Source of the DNA: JBFWUW01 sp050247075
GTDB lineage: Bacteria > Planctomycetota > Planctomycetia > Pirellulales > JBFWUW01
Reading direction: 5' to 3'
NCBI GenBank assembly: GCA_050247075.1
Contig: JBFWUW010000031.1
Location: 8,608-72,607, forward strand
DNA: 64,000 nucleotides
In this document: positions 26,731-33,958 of the stretch, piece by piece
Layout of the letters: every line of letters begins with the position of its first letter
How positions within the stretch are numbered: position 1 is the first letter of the stretch
Made by a program: the position numbers and the translations under genes
Notes under the pieces: generated by a model
What the model saw: only the letters and a program-made list of their open reading frames with translations
What the model was told of the DNA's origin: nothing
Databases searched by the model: none

Positions 26731-26770
26731 ATGGAACGCGGTTTGTCGCCGTCGGGAGACGGCTTCTACA
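26731..26770. repeat. GAACGCGGATTGTCGCCG repeat (family C), copy 1
   Basis: Contains GGAACGCGGTTTGTCGCCG followed by GTCGGGAGACGGCTTCTACA with the small palindrome GCCGTC/GACGGC. Other copies: 31753-31792 (inverted), 32609-32650, 53457-53496, 57880-57920. All lie between genes. Confidence 0.72.
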
Positions 26771-26771
26771 T

Positions 26772-26812
26772 GCAAGTCGATCGGCGATGGAATCGCCGCC
26801 TACACTCACGCC
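26772..26812. repeat. GGCGATGGAATCGCC palindrome (family D)
   Basis: CGGCGATGGAATCGCCGCC followed by TACA, the inverted form of TGTAGG-x-GGCGATTCCATCGCCG at 56233. It reaches the 3' end of the convergent DUF1501 gene. Confidence 0.6.
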
Positions 26813-28263
26813 AGCAGCTTTCGCACGACGCTGGCCCCTTCCACGCCGGTCAGCTTTTGGTCAAGCCCTTGGAACTTGTACACGAAGCGTTCGTGGTCGA
26901 TTCCCAGGCAATGCAAAATGGTGGCATTCAGGTCGTTGATGTGGACCGGATCGCGGGAGATGTTGTAGCTGAAGTCGTCGGTCTCGCCGTGGACCAGGCC
27001 GCCGCGGATGCCGCCCCCCGCCAGCCACATGCAGAAATTTCGCGGGTGATGATCGCGGCCGTAGTCGTCCATCGTCAGCTTGCCCTGCGAATAGACGGTG
27101 CGGCCGAACTCGCCTCCCCAGGCCACTAGCGTTTCATCCAACAGGCCGCGCTGCCGCAAGTCGGCCACCAGTGCCGCGCTGGCCTGGTCGGTATCCAGGC
27201 ATTGGTTGCCAAGTGCTACCGGCAGGTTGCCATGCTGGTCCCAGCCGCGATGCAAGAGTTGCACCACCCGCACGCCGCGCTCGACTAACCGCCGCGCCAA
27301 AATGGCGCTGTGGGCAAACGATCCCGGCTTGGTGACTTCCGGCCCGTACATCTCCAGCACATGCTGGGGTTCTTGTGACAGATCGACCAAATCGGGGACC
27401 GACTGCTGCATGCGGAAAGCCATTTCGTACTGGGCGATGCGGCTGTTGGTCTCGGGATCGCCAAACCGCTCAAACGTCCGCTGGTTGAGTTGCGATAGCG
27501 CATCGAGCATGGCGCGGCGGTCGCCGGTATCAACGCCCGGCGGGTTTTGCACGTACAGCACGGGGTCTCCGCTGCCGCGCAGGGCCACGCCATTGAATTG
27601 CGACGACAAGAAGCCGCTGCCCCACATGCGGCTGAAAAGCGCCTGGCCGTTGCCCGTGCCGGGAAACCGCGGCGTAAACACCACAAAGGCGGGCAGGTCG
27701 TTGCTTTCGCTGCCCAACCCGTACGACAGCCAACTGCCGATGCTGGGTTTGCCCGGCACCTCGCTGCCGGTCATCACAAAGGTGCAAGCCGGGTCGTGGT
27801 TGATGGCGTTGGTGTGGACGGTTCGCACCACCGCCAGCTCATCGACGATTTTCGCTGTGTGCGGCAGCAACTCGCTGACCCAAGTGCCGCACTGACCGTG
27901 CTGGGCGAACTTGAACTTGCTGGGGGCCACGGGAAACCGCGCCTGCCCGCTGGTCATGGTCGAAAGCCGCTGGCTGTTCCGCACGCTCTCCGGCAGGTCC
28001 TGGTCGAAATGCTCGTTCAAATTGGGCTTGTAGTCCCACAAGTCCATCTGGGCGGGTCCGCCATTCATGTGCAGATAGATCAGCGATTTAGCCTTGGGCG
28101 GAAAGTGCGGCAGGCCCTCCAGCGCGGGAAAGGACCGTGGCGGCGCGGCCTCGGCGGCCCGCGACCGGCCCGCCAACATGGCCAGCGCAACGCTGCCCAA
28201 ACGAAGGCCGGTCGTGCCGAAGAATTGCCGGCGGGTTTGGGTCTTGAGATAGTCGAGGAGCAT
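26806..28263 (-). CDS. DUF1501 protein with Tat leader (solo copy)
   Basis: 485 residues, clearly paralogous to the protein at 15907. Tat leader TRRQFFGTTGLRLGSVALAML; body motifs LIYLHMNGGPAQMDLWDYKP, HTNAINHDPACTFVMTG, LVAWGGEFGRTVYSQG and GRDHHPRNFCMWLAGGGIRGG. No DUF1549/1553 gene is adjacent; the upstream neighbour on the same strand is RNase HI, separated only by a heptamer array. Its partner may be elsewhere. Confidence 0.9.
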   Translation of the reverse strand: MLLDYLKTQTRRQFFGTTGLRLGSVALAMLAGRSRAAEAAPPRSFPALEGLPHFPPKAKSLIYLHMNGGPAQMDLWDYKPNLNEHFDQDLPESVRNSQRLSTMTSGQARFPVAPSKFKFAQHGQCGTWVSELLPHTAKIVDELAVVRTVHTNAINHDPACTFVMTGSEVPGKPSIGSWLSYGLGSESNDLPAFVVFTPRFPGTGNGQALFSRMWGSGFLSSQFNGVALRGSGDPVLYVQNPPGVDTGDRRAMLDALSQLNQRTFERFGDPETNSRIAQYEMAFRMQQSVPDLVDLSQEPQHVLEMYGPEVTKPGSFAHSAILARRLVERGVRVVQLLHRGWDQHGNLPVALGNQCLDTDQASAALVADLRQRGLLDETLVAWGGEFGRTVYSQGKLTMDDYGRDHHPRNFCMWLAGGGIRGGLVHGETDDFSYNISRDPVHINDLNATILHCLGIDHERFVYKFQGLDQKLTGVEGASVVRKLLA

Positions 28264-28266
28264 GGT

Positions 28267-28336
28267 GTTCAGTGTTCGGTGTTCAGTTCTCAGTTTTCAT
28301 ACCTCATACCTCATCCTTCTGTCTTCTGTCTTTCAC
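28267..28336. repeat. degenerate heptamer array, 10 units filling a whole gap
   Basis: Ten consecutive 7-mers in constant phase, from GTTCAGT, GTTCGGT at the left to CTTCTGT, CTTCTGT and CTTTCAC at the right. It occupies essentially the complete gap between the start codon of the DUF1501 gene (28263) and the stop of RNase HI (28333), and supplies the last bases of the latter. In the minus direction the units read ACTGAAC, ACCGAAC, like those at 58446-58466. Confidence 0.8.
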
Positions 28337-28803
28337 AAAAACTCCTGATAAGCGGCTACGGCCAATTCGTCGCAGCGGTCGTTCTCCGGGTGGCCGCTGT
28401 GGCCGGCCACGCGGACGTAGCGAATGCGGTGCTGTTGGTTGAGTTCATCCAGTTTACGCCACAGGTCTTCGTTTTTCACGGGCTTCTTTTGGCTCCCTTC
28501 TCGGCGCATCCAGCCGTTGGCCTTCCACGATTTCATCCAGGTGGTCAGCCCTTTGCCCACGTATTCACTATCGCACAGCAATTCCACCTCCGAGGGTTTG
28601 GTGAGCGTTTCCAGCCCGCGGATAACGGCGGTCAACTCCATGCGATTGTTGGTCGTCTCGCGTTCGCCGCCGGATCGTTCAATCTCTTTGCCCGACGACG
28701 GATGGCGCAAGATAAACGCCCAGCCTCCGGGTCCGGGGTTGCCGCTGCATCCGCCGTCGGTGTACAGCTGCACTTGCGGAAGAGCATCGGTCGGTGAAGG
28801 CAT
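28333..28803 (-). CDS. rnhA: ribonuclease HI
   Basis: 156-residue endonuclease that cuts the RNA strand of RNA-DNA hybrids. The catalytic carboxylates are all present: Asp16 (LYTDGGCSGNPGPGGW), Glu56 (NNRMEL), Asp78 (LLCDSEYV) and Asp142 (GHSGHPENDRCDELA), with the usual basic protrusion (WMKSWKANGWMRREGSQKKPVKN). Length and order match the bacterial type I enzyme. Confidence 0.95.
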   Translation of the reverse strand: MPSPTDALPQVQLYTDGGCSGNPGPGGWAFILRHPSSGKEIERSGGERETTNNRMELTAVIRGLETLTKPSEVELLCDSEYVGKGLTTWMKSWKANGWMRREGSQKKPVKNEDLWRKLDELNQQHRIRYVRVAGHSGHPENDRCDELAVAAYQEFL

Positions 28804-28831
28804 GAGAGATTCTTGAGTGTGTCAGGAGCCG

Positions 28832-29776
28832 TTAGAACGCGGGTATTTGTTGTACCCGATGATTGCTGGAGTCCAAGATGTGCAGGTTTCCGCCGCTGTC
28901 CTGTACCACGGCCCAAGGGTTATGCATCTGGCCGGGGCCGCGGCCATGCGTTCCCCAACATCCCAGCGGCTTGCCCTCGCGGGTGAATTTTTGCAGGCGG
29001 TGATTGCCGTACTCGCAGATATACAAGTTACCTTCGGGATCGAAGATCAACGAGTAAGGATACTGCAATTGGCCCGGCAGCGGCCCTTCCTCGCCCCACA
29101 AGAAAAGCAACTCGCCGTCGGTATTGAAGACTTGAATCCGATGGTTGCAAGAGTCGGCCACCCATAGCCGCTGCTGTTCGTCGAAGATGATCGACTGTGG
29201 TCGGATGAATTCGCCCGGCTCCACGCCATGCCCGCCCCACTGCTTGATGAAGTTTCCATCGTGGCTGAACTTTTGGATCCGGTCGTGTTCGCCGTACTCG
29301 GCAATGTAGTAGTTGCCGTCGTTGTCCTCGGCGACGTCGGTCACAAATCCAAATGTGCCTGGCCCGGTACCGTTGGTCCCGCCGACGGTTTGCAGCAAGT
29401 CGCCCGCCGGCGAATAGATCAACACGCGAAAGTAGTGCGTGTCGGGGACCAGCACGCGGCCATCGCGGCCGATGGAAATGCCGGTGGGGCGTCCGTTGTC
29501 GTGCGTGGGCGTGTACCAACCGCGGATGAAATGCCCCTCGGTGTCGAACACCTGGATGTGGGCCGTCATATCGACGATATACAGATGGTCTTGGCCGTCG
29601 ATGGCCATGGCCCGCGGCTTTTGCAGCCGGCCATCGCTGATCCCCTGTTGGCCCCAGACCAACTTGACCCGGCCCGCATCGGACGGTTCGTCGCAGCCCG
29701 CCAGCAATGCTACGGCGGCAGCCAGGCAGATGGCCTTTGCCAGAGGGACTGCACCAGGATGGGCGTTCGGGAGCAT
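28832..29776 (-). CDS. NHL-repeat beta-propeller lipoprotein
   Basis: 314 residues. Lipoprotein leader with lipobox VALLAGC, then about six NHL repeats forming a propeller: LQKPRAMAIDGQDHLYIVD, RPTGISIGRDGRVLVPDT, FGFVTDVAEDNDGNYYIAEY, IRPQSIIFDEQQRLWVADSCNHRIQVF, QYPYSLIFDPEGNLYICEYGNHRLQKF, MHNPWAVVQDSGGNLHILDSSNHRVQ. Likely a binding scaffold on the periplasmic side of a membrane. No enzyme domain. It lies 28 bases upstream of RNase HI on the same strand. Confidence 0.87.
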   Translation of the reverse strand: MLPNAHPGAVPLAKAICLAAAVALLAGCDEPSDAGRVKLVWGQQGISDGRLQKPRAMAIDGQDHLYIVDMTAHIQVFDTEGHFIRGWYTPTHDNGRPTGISIGRDGRVLVPDTHYFRVLIYSPAGDLLQTVGGTNGTGPGTFGFVTDVAEDNDGNYYIAEYGEHDRIQKFSHDGNFIKQWGGHGVEPGEFIRPQSIIFDEQQRLWVADSCNHRIQVFNTDGELLFLWGEEGPLPGQLQYPYSLIFDPEGNLYICEYGNHRLQKFTREGKPLGCWGTHGRGPGQMHNPWAVVQDSGGNLHILDSSNHRVQQIPAF

Positions 29777-30102
29777 CAGTCGTTCGCCTGCCAGACCTTG
29801 TAGGTGGCGTCTCCAACGCCGATGAACCCTTAGGAGACATTTCCTAAAACGAATCGCCCTATGTCATGATGACGGTGGGACATCGCGGCCAAACCGCACT
29901 TGCATGGGGAGTCGATGGCCGCTTGTCGCCACCCTACTGGTTTGGGCCGCGCGGCCCGGCAACTTGACCATGCCGCGCACGCCCCATTATAGTGCAAGGG
30001 CCAAGCGGATGCGTGATTTGCCGATTTATGCGGTCCGCAGCCGGTATAATCATAGGGGCAGGCGTAGGCTGTTGAAACACTTCTCACGGGCGGATTCGCA
30101 AG
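29777..30102. other. intergenic region with repeat fragments and a promoter
   Basis: 326 bases between divergent genes. Holds a family D palindrome (29799-29825, TGTAGGTGGCGTCTCCAACG), a half copy of the family A element (29874-29937: GGTGGGACATCGCG and GGCCGCTTGTCGCCACC) and a perfect TATAAT at 30045-30050, about 50 bases before the Sua5-like gene, without a clear -35. Confidence 0.6.
29874..29937. repeat. half copy of the family A inverted-repeat element
   Basis: Keeps the inner right arm GGTGGGACATCGCG and the outer right arm GGCCGCTTGTCGCCACC; the left half is absent. Compare full copies at 4236-4395 and 22938-23089. Confidence 0.65.
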
Positions 30103-31224
30103 ATGCCTCCATTGGTCCTCGATTTACGCGGCACGGAAGACACCCGCGACGTGGTCCACCGCGCCGTGCAGGCCCTGGTTGAGGGCAAGCTGGTTTCTTT
30201 CCCCACCGAAACCGTCTACACCGTGGCGGCTTGCGCGTTGGATGAGTCGGCGGTGGCCCGGCTGCTGGATGTGACCGCCCGCCCGGCTGACCGGCCTTTG
30301 ACGTTGGCTATTAAGAGCGCCGAAGAGGCCTTGGACTATCTGCCGGCCATGGATGCCATGAGCCAGCGCCTGGCGCGCCGTTGTTGGCCCGGCCCGGTGA
30401 CGCTGGTGTTGCGCGACCAAGAGCCAGACAGCCTGCTGCGGCAGTTGCCGGCCTCGGTTAGGCAGGCGGTGGCCCCCAGTGGCGAAGTCAGCTTGCGCGT
30501 GCCGGGGCACGAGGTCGTGCATGACGTGTTACGGCTGCTGGCGGGTCCGCTGACCTTGACCAGTGCTTGCCGGCAGGGAGAAGTGGAACCCGTCACGGCG
30601 CAAGAAGTCGTGCAGTCGCTGGGGGACAGCGTGGCCTTGGTGGTGGATGACGGACGCAGCCGCTTTGCCCAGCCCGCCTCGATCGTCCGCGTCCATGACC
30701 ACAAGCTAGAATTGTTGCGGGCCGGTGTCGTATCGGAGCAAATCTTGAAACGGTTGTCGAGCTTGATGATTCTGTTTGTCTGCACGGGCAATACCTGCCG
30801 CAGCCCCATGGCCGAGGCCCTCTGCCGCAAGCTGCTGGCCGAAAAACTGGGCTGCCCGATTGGTGAACTGGAGGACCGCGGCATCATGGTCATGTCCGCC
30901 GGCATCGCCGCCATGATGGGCGGGCGGGCCGCCGCCGAGGCCATGGAGGTCATGTCGGCCGAAGGGGTTAGCCTGGCCGACCACTACAGCCAGCCCGTCA
31001 CCGAGCAGTTGATTCGCCAGGCCGACCTGGTGCTGACGATGACACGCTCGCACCGGCTGGCCACGCTGGCAGAGTGGCCGCAAGCAGCCGACCGGACCAA
31101 ACTGCTCTGCCGCAATGGCCAGGACGTGGCGGACCCCATCGGCGGCACGGCCGATCAATACCGCCGCTGCGCCGAACAGATCAAACAAGAACTACAAGCG
31201 TGGATCGACGAGTTGGATTTGTAA
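30103..31224 (+). CDS. fusion: Sua5/YciO/YrdC-like domain plus arginine-phosphatase-like LMW phosphatase
   Basis: 373 residues with two domains. Residues ~14-205 have the Sua5/YrdC fold (VSFPTETVYTVAACALDE, PLTLAIKSAEEALDYLP, CWPGPVTLVLRDQE, VSLRVPGHEVVHDVL). Expected signature residues are changed: PTETVYG reads PTETVYT, K-x-R reads TAR, TSAN reads TSAC. From Met222 a low-molecular-weight phosphatase follows: LFVCTGNTCRSPMAE with nucleophile Cys227 and Arg233, and the acid loop DPIGG with Asp344. Thr231 sits where B. subtilis YwlE has Thr11 (phosphoarginine specificity) and tyrosine phosphatases have Ile. rpiB follows after 70 bases; in Bacillus ywlC, ywlE and ywlF lie together. A working TsaC role is doubtful. 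Confidence 0.88.
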   Translation: MPPLVLDLRGTEDTRDVVHRAVQALVEGKLVSFPTETVYTVAACALDESAVARLLDVTARPADRPLTLAIKSAEEALDYLPAMDAMSQRLARRCWPGPVTLVLRDQEPDSLLRQLPASVRQAVAPSGEVSLRVPGHEVVHDVLRLLAGPLTLTSACRQGEVEPVTAQEVVQSLGDSVALVVDDGRSRFAQPASIVRVHDHKLELLRAGVVSEQILKRLSSLMILFVCTGNTCRSPMAEALCRKLLAEKLGCPIGELEDRGIMVMSAGIAAMMGGRAAAEAMEVMSAEGVSLADHYSQPVTEQLIRQADLVLTMTRSHRLATLAEWPQAADRTKLLCRNGQDVADPIGGTADQYRRCAEQIKQELQAWIDELDL

Positions 31225-31294
31225 CGGTGAGGCCAGCCGTTGCTTCCCGTCGCCCAGAACAACAACATTTAGGCCATTTTTTGAGGATGCCGCC

Positions 31295-31750
31295 ATGCGG
31301 ATCGCCATTGGCAGTGACCACCGCGGATACGCGGCCAAGAGCAAGATCATCGAGTTGCTGTCCCGGCTGGGGCATCAGTCGGTCGATGTCGGTACCTGCA
31401 CCGCCGAGAGTGTCGATTACCCCGATGTGGCCTTTCCGGTGGCCGAGCAAGTCGGCACGGGCCAGGTCGATCGGGGCATCCTGATCTGCGGCTCGGGCAT
31501 TGGCATGGCTATTGCCGCCAACAAAGTCCCCGGGGTGCGGGCAGCCCCTTGCCACGACGATCTGACGGCCGAAATGAGCCGCCGGCACAACGATCTGAAC
31601 GTCCTCTGCCTGTCGGCCGATATGCTGGGCGAAAAACTGATCGACCGCATGGTCGAAATCTGGCTGACCACCGACTTTGAAGGGGGCCGCCACGCCCGCC
31701 GCCTGGAGAAAATCACCGAAGTCGAGCGAAACTGCGGCAAGGTGCCGTAG
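31295..31750 (+). CDS. rpiB: ribose 5-phosphate isomerase B
   Basis: 151 residues, standard for RpiB, which interconverts ribose 5-phosphate and ribulose 5-phosphate. Signatures: MRIAIGSDHRGYAAK at the N-terminus, catalytic Cys65 in LICGSGIGMAIAANK, and RHNDLNVLCLSADMLG. The ATG at 31295 is preferred (TTGAGGA upstream) although the frame is open earlier. It lies 70 bases after the Sua5/phosphatase fusion and is probably cotranscribed. Confidence 0.93.
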   Translation: MRIAIGSDHRGYAAKSKIIELLSRLGHQSVDVGTCTAESVDYPDVAFPVAEQVGTGQVDRGILICGSGIGMAIAANKVPGVRAAPCHDDLTAEMSRRHNDLNVLCLSADMLGEKLIDRMVEIWLTTDFEGGRHARRLEKITEVERNCGKVP

Positions 31751-31752
31751 GC

Positions 31753-31792
31753 GGATCTCCTGTCGGAGCCGTCTCGGACGGCGACAATCGGC
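31753..31792. repeat. GAACGCGGATTGTCGCCG repeat (family C), inverted degenerate copy
   Basis: On the minus strand reads GCCGATTGTCGCCGTCCGAG then ACGGCTCCGACAGG. Sits between the convergent rpiB and M50 genes. Confidence 0.6.
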
Positions 31793-32508
31793 TATCTGTA
31801 CAGCAATTGCAACGCTGGCGAAAAGACATACGGAAATATCTTGGGAAAGATATTCCAGGCCACGATCAGGCCGATGAAGCTAAAGCCCGGCTGGGCCATG
31901 AAGTCCTGGTACTTGTGCGCGGCCGAGGTGCCAATCAACAGCGGCAAGACGGAACCGCCGTCCATCGGCGGAATCGGCAGCAGATTGAACACGAACAGAA
32001 TCATGTTCAATGAAAAGCCGATGCTGGCCAGCGTGGCCAACGAGGTGGCAAAACCCTCCTCGGCCCCCACGGCGATCGTACTGTACTTGAGGGCATCGGG
32101 GCGAATGAAGTGCCCGCTGCGCAGCCCTGCCCACAGCACCGTCCAGCCTAATATCGCTAAAGCCAGGTTGGTGGCCGGCCCCGCCAGCGCCATCCAGGCT
32201 GCCCGCTTGGGCCACCGTGCCGCCCACGAGGGATTGTACGGAGCACTGGCCCACCCAAACATCCAGCCCATCCACAGGTAACTGGCGATGGGTGCCAACA
32301 CCATTCCCAACGGTTCACGAGCAATATGCGGCATGGGATTGAGCGACACCTGCCCCCCCAGGTATGCCGTCGGGTCGCCCAGTCGCAACGCCGCCCAGGC
32401 ATGCGCGGCCTCGTGGCAGGTCGTGGACATCACGAACACGAAATACCAAGCCAGGCCCAGCGCCAGGGTGTCATAAGAAAGTTGGTCCACGCGCGAATCA
32501 TCCTCCAC
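31792..32508 (-). CDS. site-2-protease-like M50 zinc metalloprotease
   Basis: 238-residue polytopic protein. The metalloprotease motif HEAAH (His32, Glu33, His36) lies in the first membrane helix, and the third ligand motif NLLPIPPMDGGSVLPLL is near residue 190, as in the compact S2P subclass without a PDZ domain. Such enzymes cleave substrates in the membrane, for example anti-sigma factors. No obvious substrate gene is adjacent; it is convergent with rpiB. Confidence 0.88.
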   Translation of the reverse strand: MEDDSRVDQLSYDTLALGLAWYFVFVMSTTCHEAAHAWAALRLGDPTAYLGGQVSLNPMPHIAREPLGMVLAPIASYLWMGWMFGWASAPYNPSWAARWPKRAAWMALAGPATNLALAILGWTVLWAGLRSGHFIRPDALKYSTIAVGAEEGFATSLATLASIGFSLNMILFVFNLLPIPPMDGGSVLPLLIGTSAAHKYQDFMAQPGFSFIGLIVAWNIFPKIFPYVFSPALQLLYR

Positions 32509-32608
32509 GCCCCTGCGTCCAGCCTGCTGGACAGCTTAACACGCCAGGGCCAGCGGGCGTAGGGTTGCCCGCGGCGCGGGGACATTCGACGGCGAGGAAT
32601 GACCCCGG

Positions 32609-32650
32609 CACGGAACGCGGATTGTCGCCGCCGAAGGGAGGCCGATTGTG
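32609..32650. repeat. GAACGCGGATTGTCGCCG repeat (family C), copy 3
   Basis: Exact core GGAACGCGGATTGTCGCCG, followed by CCGAAGGGAGGCCGATTGTG. Within the 295-base gap 32509-32803, which also holds a family B repeat. Confidence 0.7.
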
Positions 32651-32681
32651 TTACGGAATGATGTCTGACAATGGTGAAACG

Positions 32682-32778
32682 GCTCCCTCTCCCGGTACTC
32701 CGGGAGAGAGTTGGGGAGAGGGCGAAGCGGCGGGAGGCGATCCACTCCACGATGCCCTCACCCAGAGGGAGAGGGAGG
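32682..32778. repeat. dispersed CTCCCTCTCCC/CCCTCACCC repeat, copy 3
   Basis: CTCCCTCTCCCGGTACTCCG at the left and CCCTCACCCAGAGGGAGAGG at the right, as in copy 1. The middle sequence is different, so only the edges are conserved. No coding potential. Confidence 0.72.
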
Positions 32779-32803
32779 CGAATCCATCGCCGCTTGCCCC
32801 ATC

Positions 32804-33826
32804 CTACTTGTTGCGGCTGGGCGAGAGGGCTGGCACGCGGCCCGTCGATTCGCGGCGGCTCTCGCCGTCGTCGCCGGGCGTGGCTGGCGCGGCGGGGTTC
32901 ATCACCACCTTGACGTAGCCTTTGGGAACCTTGGGACTGTACGGATTGTTCCAAATACCCGTCGGCAGAAGTTCATTGACGCGGACATCCTCAAACTGGT
33001 AGGCCGTCTTGCTGCTGCCGGTGGGGTCGATGATTTCCAAGGCAAACGGCAGCATTTCCTTGAGGTCCAAAATCACCGTGGCGCGGCGGAAGTTGCCGGC
33101 GTCGGCCTGAAATTTCGGAAAGGCCTCGATCCAAATCTTGCCGTCTTGTTGGGCTCCCGGTGGAGTGACCACCCGCATGTAATAGCGGCGCTTCTGTTTT
33201 TCGGCCTCGGCCCCAAACAAGAAAGGCAAGGGGCCTTCCGAGATGGAACGCCCTTGCAGTTCAACTGGCAGAATATTCTCCTCGACCTTCTTGGCCGGGT
33301 GATTGTAGATAAAGACCGACCGACCATCGCAGATCCAATGGTCGCCCCCTTCTTCCAAAATCTCGTAACTCCCCCGGTCGGGATTGCTGTAATAGATCTC
33401 GCCCTTCTTCTGCTCCGGCTCGTTCTTGCCGCCGACCTGTGCGCCGCCGCGCTTGACCCACATGGTAAAGCCGCAGCGGAACTTCTTGATTTTTTGGGTC
33501 CGTTGTTGCCAGGCCAGCAAAACCTTGTCGAGTTGGGCCTCTTCTTGCGGCGTCAACGTGAATGGCGCTTGCGGGCCGCGCGGCGCTGCTGGGGTCTCGA
33601 CTGCATTGCCTTCACCGGAGGCTGGCTCCTCCGTGGCGGCTTCGGTATTGGCCGGCGGCCGGGCCGATGGACGCGCACCGCGGGCAACCTTGGGTGCCGC
33701 GCGCCCCGCCGAGGGCCGGCCAGCTCGCGGCGCGGCTTGTTGTGCCTGGGCCTGTAGCGAAAAAACGCCAATGCCCGCTACGACCAACCACGCCACCAAT
33801 GTCCGCGACCCGAAGAAGGACATCAT
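32804..33826 (-). CDS. exported LolA-like planctomycete protein
   Basis: 340 residues. Signal peptide (MMSFFGSRTLVAWLVVAGIGVFSLQAQA), an Ala/Pro/Arg-rich linker to about residue 88, then a beta-rich domain resembling the planctomycete LolA-like (TIGR03009-type) family: LLAWQQRTQKIKKFRCGFTMW, GEIYYSNPDRGSYEIL, WICDGRSVFIYNHPAKKVEE and ATVILDLKEMLPFALEIIDPTG. LolA-fold proteins carry lipids or lipoproteins across the periplasm; that role here is inference. Its C-terminus ends in a repeat-adjacent Ser/Arg-rich tail. Confidence 0.72.
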   Translation of the reverse strand: MMSFFGSRTLVAWLVVAGIGVFSLQAQAQQAAPRAGRPSAGRAAPKVARGARPSARPPANTEAATEEPASGEGNAVETPAAPRGPQAPFTLTPQEEAQLDKVLLAWQQRTQKIKKFRCGFTMWVKRGGAQVGGKNEPEQKKGEIYYSNPDRGSYEILEEGGDHWICDGRSVFIYNHPAKKVEENILPVELQGRSISEGPLPFLFGAEAEKQKRRYYMRVVTPPGAQQDGKIWIEAFPKFQADAGNFRRATVILDLKEMLPFALEIIDPTGSSKTAYQFEDVRVNELLPTGIWNNPYSPKVPKGYVKVVMNPAAPATPGDDGESRRESTGRVPALSPSRNK

Positions 33827-33958
33827 GCCAGCCTCTCACGACAGAGCTACGAAAATGCACACACCATCCGTGGTGGGCCGGGGATCATAGCAAGATTGAC
33901 GCGACCGCCCTAGGCCGGAATCAGGCCAAAACGGCTTGCTAGCAGGGCATTCTCGGTG

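Noticed and set aside
30766..31224. Separate internal start for the phosphatase domain at the ATG for residue 222
   Set aside because: No Shine-Dalgarno precedes it and the frame is continuous with the Sua5 half; a single fused protein is simpler, although internal initiation cannot be excluded.
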